NCBI RefSeq assembly: GCF_001422725.1 | Contig: NZ_LMMA01000035.1 | Coordinates: forward strand, 124,001 to 188,000 | Length of the DNA: 64,000 bases | From: Flavobacterium sp. Leaf82 | Lineage (GTDB): Bacteria; Bacteroidota; Bacteroidia; Flavobacteriales; Flavobacteriaceae | Direction: 5' to 3' | Part shown: in pieces, positions 25,466 to 34,093 of the stretch | How the letters are laid out: every line of letters begins with the position of its first letter | How positions within the stretch are numbered: the first letter of the stretch is position 1 | Notes under the pieces: generated by a model | The model's database searches: none | The model's input: only the letters and a program-made list of their open reading frames with translations | What the model was told of the DNA's origin: nothing | Made by a program: the position numbers and the translations under genes

Positions 25466-25897
25466 AACTTGTAATTTATTTTACAAATGTATTAGTTAAT
25501 TAAAAGGTCTTCGCTTAATCTAGGACAAGAAATTATTTTATTATTTAATGTCTTTTCGAGAATATGTTTCGATTTTTTAAGAACTGTAATTTGTTTTACA
25601 AATGTATTGGTTCGTTAAAAGATCTTCACTTAATCCAGGACAAGATTTTTTTTAATTAGAAAATTTCTTTTTTGTCTTTTCAAGATGCTTCGGTTTTTTA
25701 AAGAACTGTAATTTGTTTTACAAATGTATTGGTTCGTTAAAAGATCTTCACTTAATCCAGGACAAGATTTTTTTCTTTATTAGAAAATCTCTTTTTGTCT
25801 TTTCGAGAATATGCTTCGGGTTTTTTAAAGAACTATAAATTTGTTTTACAAATGTATTGGTAAACTCAAAGAGCTTCACTTAATCTAGAATAAGAAA
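25466..25897. repeat. Tandem array of four diverged repeats of about 115-128 bp
   Basis: Each unit contains GTAATTTGTTTTACAAATG, TATTGGTTCGTTAAAAGATC, TTCACTTAATCCAGGACAAG and a T-rich tail ending CTTTTCGAGAATATGCTTCG. The ACAAATGTATT anchor occurs at 25483, 25598, 25720 and 25848, giving periods of 115, 122 and 128 bp. Copies 2 and 3 are nearly identical, while 1 and 4 are diverged. On the minus strand each unit offers TACATTTG, a -7-like sequence. The array fills the region upstream of the receiver-like gene. Confidence 0.85.
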
Positions 25898-26277
25898 AAT
25901 GTATTTGGAGATTTATTGTAAATAATAGATTTCAAAAAATTAATTAAGCAAAAACTTAACATTTAAATCGCTTGATAAAGTAAAGCGTAACTTGATCTAA
26001 CACAATAAATTAAGATTGAATGATTATAAATAAGAAAAAAAAGTTGCTGTGAATGAGGAAAGCCGTAATGTTTTGTCTAAAGTAGAAACTAGTTTTGTGG
26101 TATAGAAATCGATGTAGATCCTGTTTTTACCTTTTTAAACAGCGTTTTTTTTAGATTTTCTATGTGCAACTGTTTTTGGAGAAACAATTTTTTTTTTACA
26201 ATGAAAGTTTGACATATTCACTTTAAGGTGAATAGATTTGTATAAGTTTGCAAGCATACAATAGTCTAATTTTTATC
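25898..26277. other. Gene-free AT-rich stretch
   Basis: No coding sequence or clear repeat is seen between the tandem array and the terminator of the AraC gene. Confidence 0.5.
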
Positions 26278-26328
26278 GGGTTTTTAGTTTTGGTTGTTTA
26301 CAACTAAATCTAAAAACCCTTTTTTTTA
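26278..26328. terminator. Terminator of the AraC (xus-type) gene, bidirectional form
   Basis: A long hairpin GGGTTTTTAG...CTAAAAACCC (26278-26319, 18 of 20 arm positions paired), with T8 on the plus side and the complementary A run on the minus side. It begins right at the end of the minus-strand AraC gene. Confidence 0.7.
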
Positions 26329-27357
26329 GCTTAATAATAAAAGACCTGTGACCCAGAAATTGATAAAATCCCAATTGATCTTGAACTTTTGAGGAGAAAA
26401 TCCGTAGAAATTTTTAAATGCTGCTGAAAAATGTGACACATCTTTATAACCACATTTATAAGCAACTTCGCTTACAGTTGATGCTTTATTCTGGAATAAC
26501 TCTTTTGCACGTTCCATTCTTAGTTTTATGATATAGCTTTTTACGGTTGTGCCAAAACAGGCTTTGAATCCTTTTTTAAGCTTAAATTCATTTAGCGAGA
26601 TCAATCTTGAAAGTTCTGCTAATGTTGGGGCATGAACATAATCTTCGTCTAATATAAGTTTTGCCTGTTGTAATTTATTATAATCATCTTCGTCGATTTG
26701 GTCCTTTTGTACGGGCAAAGTAATTATTGCTTCAAGCTGATGTATTAATAATTCCCTGACTTTTGTTTCGATATACATCTTTTTTAAGGCACCCTGACGG
26801 TTACAGTTTTTAATTTCGTGAATTACCCATTGAATCGCAGGTGTAAACGGAAGATATTTTGACGTAAGATAACTCGATTTTTTTAGCAGGATATTTTTCG
26901 AAAATTTTTCATGAAGTTCCCAATCTTCATTTATTATCTGGTAATAAAAGTCTTTTGATAAAATAACAGACAAATAATTGATTTGCTCAAAAGCCGGAAT
27001 TTTAAAAGTGGCTTTGTAGTTTGTGGTATAAAAAATATTGTGTGTATTTTCTTTAGAATATTTTTCAGATTCTAATTGATCGATCTGCGTTTCGACATTA
27101 TTGCAGCAAATAAAATTCATGACTACGGACTCTTCATCAATTTCGAATACAATAGTTTGCGGTGTCAAAAAATACATCTGAGTATCAAGTATAACCATTC
27201 CTTCTTTAATCAAATGGTGGCTTTTTATAGATTCTGAATCATTGCTTTCAATGTTGATATTTTCCTCTGTCAATTGATTTTTTGGGTAATATTTATCGCC
27301 AATTTCAATTTTGATAATGGCGTTTTCGTGTGCTAAAATTTTCGATCTGATTTTCAA
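26326..27357 (-). CDS. AraC-family regulator (PchR-like) beside a siderophore-type uptake operon
   Basis: A 343-residue regulator. Its last 100 residues are the AraC double HTH, ending YKDVSHFSAAFKNFYGFSPQKFKINW. The N-terminal 230 residues lack a recognisable domain but match the layout of PchR/YbtA-type regulators that control siderophore uptake. The start is a TTG at 27357: no ATG exists before residue 54, and the frame is closed by a stop at 27397-27399. It is divergent from the TonB receptor, with 107 bp between them. Two 13-bp direct repeats 21 bp apart start just 4 bp from its start codon and are candidate binding sites. Confidence 0.88.
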   Translation of the reverse strand: MKIRSKILAHENAIIKIEIGDKYYPKNQLTEENINIESNDSESIKSHHLIKEGMVILDTQMYFLTPQTIVFEIDEESVVMNFICCNNVETQIDQLESEKYSKENTHNIFYTTNYKATFKIPAFEQINYLSVILSKDFYYQIINEDWELHEKFSKNILLKKSSYLTSKYLPFTPAIQWVIHEIKNCNRQGALKKMYIETKVRELLIHQLEAIITLPVQKDQIDEDDYNKLQQAKLILDEDYVHAPTLAELSRLISLNEFKLKKGFKACFGTTVKSYIIKLRMERAKELFQNKASTVSEVAYKCGYKDVSHFSAAFKNFYGFSPQKFKINWDFINFWVTGLLLLS

Positions 27358-27360
27358 AAT

Positions 27361-27394
27361 ATAATCCGTTTTTACAAAATAATAATCCGTTTTT
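27361..27394. promoter_or_regulatory. Direct repeat ATAATCCGTTTTT x2 (21-bp period), candidate AraC-regulator site
   Basis: ATAATCCGTTTTT occurs at 27361-27373 and 27382-27394, each preceded by CAAAAT. A spacing of two helical turns in head-to-tail orientation is the usual layout for AraC-family activators. The repeats lie 28-61 bp upstream of the candidate -7 element of the TonB receptor gene and next to the start of the AraC gene itself. Confidence 0.5.
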
Positions 27395-27421
27395 CCCTAT
27401 CTTTTTTCGAGTTGTTGATGG

Positions 27422-27459
27422 TACTTTTGCGGCAAAGTTATTTATAATTAGTCTAATTA
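27422..27459 (+). promoter_or_regulatory. Candidate promoter (-7 TACTTTTG) and 15-bp palindrome before the TonB receptor
   Basis: TACTTTTG at 27422-27429 fits TAnnTTTG; no good -33 is seen, as expected for an activated promoter. TAATTAGTCTAATTA (27445-27459) is a perfect 7-1-7 palindrome near the expected transcription start, a possible iron- or metal-repressor site. Both assignments are inference from position. Confidence 0.4.
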
Positions 27460-27464
27460 AAGAT

Positions 27465-29858
27465 ATGACAGCTCACAAATTTTTATTTTTTAGTATATTT
27501 TTTCTCTTTTCACTGGTATCATTTTCTCAGCAAAATCAAGGAGTTTCGGTTTCCGGACAAGTTCTTGAAAATTCCGGACAAACAATTCCTTATGCTTCAG
27601 TTGCGATCGAAAAAACGGATTTAAGTATGATTGCAGATGAAAACGGAAAGTTTGTTTTCAAAAATGTAAAACCGGGAAAGTATACTTTAAAAATTACAGC
27701 AATTGGTTTTGCAACTCAAAAAAAACATGTCGAAGTTTCGGATACTAATTCAAATTTTTCATTTCAGTTAGAAAGCGAATTAAATGAGCTGGAAAACATA
27801 ACTGTTTTAGGTCGTTCCCAAACGGATAAAGTAAACAAACAAGCGTATAGCGTAACAGCAATCGATGCTAAAAAGCTTCATAATTCTACACTCGATTTAG
27901 CCCATGCCTTAGACAGGGTTTCCGGAGTTCGTGTTCGTGAAGCGGGCGGAGTAGGTTCAAGATCAGAGCTTTCGATCAATGGTTTTCAGGGAAATCAGGT
28001 AAAAGTATTTATCGACGGTGTGCCTATGGATAATTTTGGTTCTTCTTTTCAAATGAATAATATCCCTATAAATCTTGCAGATCGTGTAGAGGTTTACAAA
28101 GGAGTTGTGCCTATTTGGCTGGGCGGAGATGCGCTTGGAGGTGCTGTAAATATCGTTACCAATAGCAAACCAAGAACTTTTGTAGATGCTTCTTATTCTT
28201 TTGGATCTTTTAATACGCACAGAAGCAGTATTAATGCAGGTTATACGTCTAAAAGTGGTTTTACTACTGAAATCAATGCTTTTCAGAATTATTCTGATAA
28301 CAATTATTGGGTAAATGTAGATGTGGCTAATTTAAATACGGGCGCTTATTTCCCTAATCAGCGTGTTAGGAGGTTTCATGATAAATACCGCAACGAAACT
28401 GTGATCTTAAATATTGGTCTTACCGGAAAAAAATATGCTGATAAATTATTATTTGGTTTTACAGCGGGAGAAAATAAGGCAGATATCCAGACGGGAGCCA
28501 GAATGGTTAGTGTATTTGGTCAGGTATATCGAAAAGGAAATATTTTGATGCCTACTTTAAAATATCAGGTTAAAGATCTTTTTACAAAAGGGCTTAATTT
28601 AAATCTTACCGGAAATTTCAATTTTGGAGAAGAACAAAATGTTGATACCGTTTTCAGGAGATATAATTGGTTTGGTGAATATAGAGAATATGCCGGTTTG
28701 GGTGGAGAAAGAAGCCGTACACTTCGAAAATTTAAAAACAATAATGGGGTTACCACTGCCAATGCAACTTATGCTTTGGGCGAGAGACACTCTTTTATGC
28801 TTAATAATACGTTTACCACTTTTGATCGTAAGGAAAGTGATGAATTAGTTCCGGAATCATTGGTTTATAAACAGCCTAAAAAAACGCAAAAGAACGTTTT
28901 AGGAATGGGATATAAATTTGATTACAATGAAAAATGGAGTACATCGGTATTTTTAAAAGATTATTCCTTAAAAACTACGTATTCCAGAAGTTACAATCCC
29001 TCAGGAAATGCGGGTGATATTGCCTATCAACAATATGTAGATCATACTACAACTACAGGTTATGGCGCTGCAACAAGTTATTACTTAAAGCATAATCTGC
29101 AATTGAAAGCGTCGTTTGAAAAAAGTTACCGATTGCCAACTCCGGAAGAAATTTTTGGAAATGTCAATGATAACTTAGAAGGAAATCTTGCCTTAAAGCC
29201 TGAAACCAGTAATAATTTTAATGTTGGTGCAAGTTACCAAACTAGTTTTAATAAAGTAAATGCCTTATCATTTGATGTCAATCTTTTGCATCGAAATGCT
29301 ACAGATTTTATTCGTCCAACGCTAAATAACAATCAAACGATGACGACGAATGTTAATCAGGGCAAGGTGACTAATTATGGTATCGATGGAGAAATTAGAT
29401 ACTCATACAGAACCAGATTTACAGCGGGATTGAATGCAACCTATCAAAATATTCGAAATATGACGGAATATGAGCCCAATCAAAATTATGTGTCTCCTTT
29501 TTATAAAGACAGAATCCCAAATATGCCTTTCCTTTTTGGAAATGCTGATGCAACGGTATTTTTTAATGACCTGATTAAAAAAGGAAATAATTTATCTGTT
29601 GGTTACAACCTGCTTTATGTACACACGTATTATTTGTCATGGCCAAGTATGGGAAGCAAGGATAGCAAATTAGAAATTCCGCAGCAATTCAGTCACGATA
29701 TAAACGCTGTTTACACTCTTGCAAACGGAAAATATAATATCGCACTGGAATGTAAAAACCTTTTGGATAATAAGCTTTATGATAATTTTTCGCTGCAAAA
29801 ACCAAGCAGGGCTTTTTATATAAAATTTAGATATTTTTTTACCAAATCACATAATTAA
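27465..29858 (+). CDS. TonB-dependent outer-membrane receptor (XusA-like)
   Basis: A 797-residue receptor. The signal peptide ends near residue 22 (SLVSFSQ). A carboxypeptidase-regulatory-like domain (VSVSGQVLENSGQTIPYASVAI to about 108) precedes the plug (about 125-230, with LSINGFQGNQVKVFIDGVPMDN and VEVYKGVVPIWLGGDALGGAVNI) and a 22-strand barrel ending in an aromatic-rich strand. The length and plug are those of siderophore-type receptors, not of SusC proteins. A DUF4374 lipoprotein and a PepSY membrane protein follow on the same strand, the gene order of B. thetaiotaomicron xusA-xusB-xusC. Likely substrate: an iron-siderophore complex; the exact ligand is unknown. Confidence 0.88.
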   Translation: MTAHKFLFFSIFFLFSLVSFSQQNQGVSVSGQVLENSGQTIPYASVAIEKTDLSMIADENGKFVFKNVKPGKYTLKITAIGFATQKKHVEVSDTNSNFSFQLESELNELENITVLGRSQTDKVNKQAYSVTAIDAKKLHNSTLDLAHALDRVSGVRVREAGGVGSRSELSINGFQGNQVKVFIDGVPMDNFGSSFQMNNIPINLADRVEVYKGVVPIWLGGDALGGAVNIVTNSKPRTFVDASYSFGSFNTHRSSINAGYTSKSGFTTEINAFQNYSDNNYWVNVDVANLNTGAYFPNQRVRRFHDKYRNETVILNIGLTGKKYADKLLFGFTAGENKADIQTGARMVSVFGQVYRKGNILMPTLKYQVKDLFTKGLNLNLTGNFNFGEEQNVDTVFRRYNWFGEYREYAGLGGERSRTLRKFKNNNGVTTANATYALGERHSFMLNNTFTTFDRKESDELVPESLVYKQPKKTQKNVLGMGYKFDYNEKWSTSVFLKDYSLKTTYSRSYNPSGNAGDIAYQQYVDHTTTTGYGAATSYYLKHNLQLKASFEKSYRLPTPEEIFGNVNDNLEGNLALKPETSNNFNVGASYQTSFNKVNALSFDVNLLHRNATDFIRPTLNNNQTMTTNVNQGKVTNYGIDGEIRYSYRTRFTAGLNATYQNIRNMTEYEPNQNYVSPFYKDRIPNMPFLFGNADATVFFNDLIKKGNNLSVGYNLLYVHTYYLSWPSMGSKDSKLEIPQQFSHDINAVYTLANGKYNIALECKNLLDNKLYDNFSLQKPSRAFYIKFRYFFTKSHN

Positions 29859-29882
29859 TTTTAATACAAACACCATAATAAC

Positions 29883-31115
29883 ATGAAAAAAAATAGCAAA
29901 TTAGCTTTATTAGCTTTGGTAGCATTTACAACATTCTCTTGTAGCAGTGATTCTGAAAAATCAGGAGATGAAACAGGAGGAGTTGATACAGGAAAAACAA
30001 AATATATCATTACAGCTACTACAGGAGCAGCAGGAATTGCTGATTATTTGTTAACGACAGATGATATTTCTAAAGGATCTATCACTACTACAGGAAACGG
30101 AATTGAACAAGATGGTTCTTATCGTTATTATATTACGGCTCAAAATAACTTTTTTAGTTTATTATACGGACAGGGAAATCCGGGAGCTGTAACTACTTAT
30201 AACTTAACTACTGAAGGGAAACTGGTTAAAAAATCTGATTTTCAAGCTGAAACAGTACACGTTTTCGCGGCTGTAAACAAAGATATCTTAACGATTAAAG
30301 TACCAAGAAGTGGTGCTGCTTCGATTGCTTCTATGTATAAAATTGATGCCGAAAAATCTCTGATTACCGGAGAAGCACAACAGGATACTAAAAAATTAGC
30401 AGGAAACGGTGAGAGAGCCTTTTTTACGTGGGCAACTCAGGTTGGTGATAAAGTATTTATGCCGTACATGAGTATAAAAGGGGACGGAGTTGATAATTTT
30501 GGTACAGTAAACCCAGACAGTACGTGGGTTGCGGTATACAATTATCCGGAACTTAAATTAGAGAAAGTAATCAAAGATAACCGTACAAGTTATTTGGGTG
30601 CTTATTTTACAAACGGTTTGTATCAGGACGAAAACGGAGATGCTTACGGTTTCTCTAGTGCAGCGGCAACAAGTAATGCTGTTTTAACATCTACTAAACC
30701 ATCTGCAGTTGTAAAAATCAAAAAAGGGACTACAGAATTTGATAAAACATATTTCTTTAATGTAGAAGAAAAATCAGGTGGATATAAAATTGCTTCCTCA
30801 AGCTATATCTCAAAAGGAAAAGTTTTATTGCAAATGTATGGTACTCCGGGAACGAATAAAGGAGCGGCAAAACTTGCTGTTGCAGATGTGTATGCGCAAA
30901 CATTTACATGGGTAAAAGATGTACCGCTAGAAATTAGCTTTACAACAGTAAACAGATATAATCTTGTTTCTGAAGACGGAAGTTCAGCTGTTGTAGGTAT
31001 CAATACGCCTGACGGAAACTGGATTTATACTATTAATGGTACAACTGGTGTAGCTACAAAAGGTATAAAAGTTGAAGGTGGTCAAATTACTGCAATTGCA
31101 AAATTAAAATATTAA
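29883..31115 (+). CDS. DUF4374 surface lipoprotein (XusB-like siderophore-binding protein)
   Basis: A 410-residue lipoprotein with lipobox FTTFSC (C20) followed by an S-D-S-E-K-S-G-D-E run, the acidic pattern that directs Bacteroidetes lipoproteins to the cell surface. The mature part has repeated beta units (YIITATTGAAGIADYLLTTDD, WVAVYNYPELKLEKVI, NWIYTINGTTGVATKGIKVEGGQ) consistent with a beta-propeller. DUF4374 proteins next to a TonB receptor include XusB, which binds siderophores in B. thetaiotaomicron. It begins 24 bp after the receptor, so it is co-transcribed. Confidence 0.82.
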   Translation: MKKNSKLALLALVAFTTFSCSSDSEKSGDETGGVDTGKTKYIITATTGAAGIADYLLTTDDISKGSITTTGNGIEQDGSYRYYITAQNNFFSLLYGQGNPGAVTTYNLTTEGKLVKKSDFQAETVHVFAAVNKDILTIKVPRSGAASIASMYKIDAEKSLITGEAQQDTKKLAGNGERAFFTWATQVGDKVFMPYMSIKGDGVDNFGTVNPDSTWVAVYNYPELKLEKVIKDNRTSYLGAYFTNGLYQDENGDAYGFSSAAATSNAVLTSTKPSAVVKIKKGTTEFDKTYFFNVEEKSGGYKIASSSYISKGKVLLQMYGTPGTNKGAAKLAVADVYAQTFTWVKDVPLEISFTTVNRYNLVSEDGSSAVVGINTPDGNWIYTINGTTGVATKGIKVEGGQITAIAKLKY

Positions 31116-31130
31116 AAATTGGTTTCTTTT

Positions 31131-31165
31131 GAGCCGTAGGCCTTTCGGGGCTTGCGGTTTTTTTA
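31131..31165 (+). terminator. Weak terminator-like hairpin between the DUF4374 and PepSY genes
   Basis: GAGCCGTAGGCC and GGGGCTTGCGGTT can pair imperfectly and are followed by T7. If active it would reduce expression of the PepSY gene. Confidence 0.4.
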
Positions 31166-31189
31166 TTTATCCTTTATACGCTGTTAAAT

Positions 31190-32623
31190 ATGTTTTCTTT
31201 TTCAAAATCAAATCCTAATAAGAAAAAAAGTAAAAAGTCGCTTTTTAAGCGCGTGATGGCCTGGCTGCATTTATGGCTTGGGCTGGCATCCGGAATTATT
31301 GTAGTTATCGTAAGTTTAACTGGCTGTATTTATGTTTTTGAAAATGAAATTAAAGATTTTATCGAAGACTGGCGTTTTGTAGAACCTCAGGAAAAAGCAT
31401 TTTTACTGCCTTCGCAATTAATTACAATTGCAGATAATGCCATGAAAGGCAAACATGCCACAAGTGTTACTTTTGGTGCAAAAGACGATGCGGCTATTGT
31501 GGGTTATTTTACTCAGAAAAAAGAAGGAGGTAAGGATAAAGAAGGCAAGGGCGATGGTAAAAAAGGAGAACGAAAAGAAAGAAAACAGGATCTGGCTAAA
31601 AATGACGGTGAGAAAGTAAAAGCACCAGAAAAAGGTCAGGGCAAAGGAAAAGAAAAGGGAAAAGAAGAGAAATCCAAAAGAAGAAGAGGAGGGATTTTTA
31701 CAAGCGTTTACATGAATCCTTATACAGGAGAAATATTAAATGTAAAATCTGTTTCGAGAGGAGATTCTCCTGATTTTTTCAGATTTATTCTAAATGGCCA
31801 CCGCGCTTTGTGGCTGCCTTATGATATTGGACGACCAATTGTGGGTGTTGCAATTTTGATTTTTGTCTTTTTACTAATCTCAGGCATTGTTTTGTGGTGG
31901 CCCGTAAAATGGATCAAATCAATCCGTGATAAAAGTTTTAAGATCAAATGGTCAGCAAGTTTTAAGCGTGTCAATTATGATATGCATAATGTACTTGGTT
32001 TTTATAGTATGATTTTTCTTTTGTTTATATCAGTTACGGGTTTGGTTTGGAGTTTTGGCTGGTGGAGTAAATCCTTATATTGGGTAACATCTGGAGGAAA
32101 ACCTTTAGTAGAAAGCCGTGAATCTCCAAAATCTGATACGACTCATGTTAAAACATTTGAATTGTCTACCGTTGATAAAGTGTTACTGAATATAGCAAAA
32201 CAAAATCCGGAGGCTTCAGGAATTTTAGTGACTGTACCGGAAAAACCTGCAGATGTTATTGGAGCTTTTGTTTACAAACAAAAAAATACGTTCTATAATA
32301 TGGACCGTTACAGTTTTGATCAGCAGACGCTTAAAGAAATTTCGATAAAAACACCTTTTTCAGGCAAATATATAGAAGCGAATATTCCGGATAAAATTCG
32401 CAGAATGAATTATGATATTCATGTAGGAAGTGTTCTGGGACTTACCGGGAAGTTTATGGCATTTTTTGCCAGTTTAATTTCGGCTACTTTGCCAATTACG
32501 GGATTTTTAATCTGGTGGGGAAAACAGAAATTTGGTAAAAAGCCGGCTTCAAAACCAAAGGTTACAGCAAAAGCAGTTCCCATAAAAGCAAAGGCAATTC
32601 CTGAAAAGGAATTATCTCTTTAA
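31190..32623 (+). CDS. PepSY-associated inner-membrane protein (XusC-like)
   Basis: A 477-residue PepSY transmembrane protein with helices near residues 24-48, 214-238, 266-290 and 420-445. PepSY domains lie between them (EPQEKAFLLPSQLITIADNAM; STVDKVLLNIAKQNPEASGILVTV). Residues 110-167 form an unusual insertion made almost only of K, G, E and R inside the first periplasmic domain. The family is associated with siderophore uptake (FoxB/XusC/PiuB-like) and is thought to act in reductive iron release at the inner membrane. It is the third gene of the xus-like operon, 74 bp after the lipoprotein, with a strong terminator after it. Confidence 0.86.
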   Translation: MFSFSKSNPNKKKSKKSLFKRVMAWLHLWLGLASGIIVVIVSLTGCIYVFENEIKDFIEDWRFVEPQEKAFLLPSQLITIADNAMKGKHATSVTFGAKDDAAIVGYFTQKKEGGKDKEGKGDGKKGERKERKQDLAKNDGEKVKAPEKGQGKGKEKGKEEKSKRRRGGIFTSVYMNPYTGEILNVKSVSRGDSPDFFRFILNGHRALWLPYDIGRPIVGVAILIFVFLLISGIVLWWPVKWIKSIRDKSFKIKWSASFKRVNYDMHNVLGFYSMIFLLFISVTGLVWSFGWWSKSLYWVTSGGKPLVESRESPKSDTTHVKTFELSTVDKVLLNIAKQNPEASGILVTVPEKPADVIGAFVYKQKNTFYNMDRYSFDQQTLKEISIKTPFSGKYIEANIPDKIRRMNYDIHVGSVLGLTGKFMAFFASLISATLPITGFLIWWGKQKFGKKPASKPKVTAKAVPIKAKAIPEKELSL

Positions 32624-32665
32624 GTATCTTTTACAGATACCGTTTTTGAATTTTTTTTTGATATT

Positions 32666-32699
32666 AAAAAGGCGAAACTCGTAAAGTTTCGCCTTTTTT
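32666..32699. terminator. Bidirectional Rho-independent terminator
   Basis: Near-perfect stem AAAAAGGCGAAACT / AGTTTCGCCTTTTT with a 4-nt loop, between the convergent PepSY and esterase genes; T run on the plus strand and A run before it. Confidence 0.88.
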
Positions 32700-32713
32700 A
32701 TTTCTTGTTTCTA

Positions 32714-33652
32714 TTAAAGATAACCGTGAGTTTTAAGCCATTCTTCGCAATCTCTCGTCCAGAATTTACTGGTGTCTTTTACGCCTAAACCAAAACCGTG
32801 TCCGCCTTTTTCATAAATATGTAACTCAGCCGGAACTGCATTTTTTTTCAGCGCTAAATAAAAATTAATGCTATTTTCTGGTAAAACAACAGTATCATCT
32901 GTGGCATGCACCAAAAATGTTGGCGGAGTCTGAGCGTTGACTTTTTTCTCGTTAGAAAATGAATCTAGTAATTCCTGAGAAGGTTTATTGCCTAATAAAC
33001 TCACTTGCGAACCTTTGTGCGTAATGTCGTTTTGCATGGATATTACGGGATAAATCAAAAGCGAAAAATCCGGACGTGCACTTATTTTAGAAGCTTCATA
33101 TACTTTATCGTCATAATGAGTGGCTAAAGTCGAGGCTAAATGTCCACCGGCAGAGAATCCCATAATTCCAATTTTAGTGGGATCAATATTAAATTTTGCT
33201 GCATTTTGTCTCACATATCGCACTGCTTCCTGAGCATCCTGCAAGGGACCAATATTTTTATTTTTCATAATTTTATCACTCGGCAATCTGTATTTTACAA
33301 CAAAAGCAGCGATTCCTAAACTATTAAACCATTGGGCAACTTTAGTCCCTTCCTTATCAATTGCCAAATGTTGATATCCTCCACCAGGAAAAATTAAAAC
33401 TGCAGCCTGATTGGGTTTGCTTTGTGCCGGTAAAAACACACTTAAAGTTGGTATTGTAACCAGACTGGTACTTTGTACTTTACCATCTGTAATACTTTCG
33501 TTTTCCTTGTAATCAGACGCTTTTATTTCGTCAGGTATTTTATCCCAAAGCGGGATTATTTGGTTCTGCGTTTGTGCCTGAGTTGTAATTCCTGCAAATA
33601 ACATAAGAATTAGGAAGGCTTTTTTCCAGTGGTGATTTTTTAAAGTTTTCAA
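32714..33652 (-). CDS. Secreted alpha/beta-hydrolase, acetyl-esterase type
   Basis: A 312-residue esterase with signal peptide ending near residue 27 (FAGITTQAQ). The oxyanion segment FPGGGYQH is at 89-95, nucleophile S167 in GFSAG, and the acid and histidine in HATDDTVV and KGGHGFG. This is the fold of Bacteroidetes acetylxylan/pectin acetyl-esterases and BD-FAE-like enzymes. It borders the pectin locus but points away from it; removal of acetyl groups from pectin or hemicellulose is plausible. No operon partner is seen. Confidence 0.85.
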   Translation of the reverse strand: MKTLKNHHWKKAFLILMLFAGITTQAQTQNQIIPLWDKIPDEIKASDYKENESITDGKVQSTSLVTIPTLSVFLPAQSKPNQAAVLIFPGGGYQHLAIDKEGTKVAQWFNSLGIAAFVVKYRLPSDKIMKNKNIGPLQDAQEAVRYVRQNAAKFNIDPTKIGIMGFSAGGHLASTLATHYDDKVYEASKISARPDFSLLIYPVISMQNDITHKGSQVSLLGNKPSQELLDSFSNEKKVNAQTPPTFLVHATDDTVVLPENSINFYLALKKNAVPAELHIYEKGGHGFGLGVKDTSKFWTRDCEEWLKTHGYL

Positions 33653-33940
33653 TTTTATAATGAATTAGTTGAATATTATTTTTTTGGACTGACTTTCAAA
33701 AATAGAACTTTTTATCGATTGAAGGAGTTAAATAAGGCTAAAACATCCTTTTTATTTTAAATCAAAATAAGAATTGGTAATGATTTGAAAGTATTGATTT
33801 CAGTACAATTTTACCCCTAAATAAGGACAAATTTCGCATGATGGCTTTTAACAAATATATTGTTTAATGTGTAATTTTGCATTAGTTTTTTTACTTGATA
33901 TGTTTATTTAATAGGTTAAAATAATTTTTTTTACAATTTA
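33653..33940. other. Intergenic region upstream of the pectin catabolic cluster
   Basis: AT-rich, with no gene. A promoter and operator of the first transporter gene follow at 33941-33985. Confidence 0.5.
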
Positions 33941-33985
33941 TTTGGAATATAAAGATTAAAAACTATATTTGTGCAATCGATTACA
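33941..33985 (+). promoter_or_regulatory. Promoter plus LacI-type operator upstream of the first hexuronate transporter
   Basis: TTTG (33941-33944), 19 nt, TATATTTG (33964-33971) is an exact Bacteroidetes promoter. It is followed with no gap by TGCAATCGATTACA (33972-33985), a near-perfect palindrome shared with the sites at 37008 and 46897. The operator covers the expected transcription start, so a bound LacI protein would block initiation. Confidence 0.75.
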
Positions 33986-34093
33986 TTAATTTGATTTGTT
34001 ATATTTAATGCATTGATTCTAATGTCTTTGTATTGGGTTTTGATTAACGATTTAAATGACCAAAAAAACATCAATTTTATAATACACTTTACT

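Noticed and set aside
25466..25897. Possible CRISPR array because of regular repeats
   Set aside because: Units are 115-128 bp with conserved sequence over almost their whole length; there are no short repeats separating unique spacers and no cas genes nearby.
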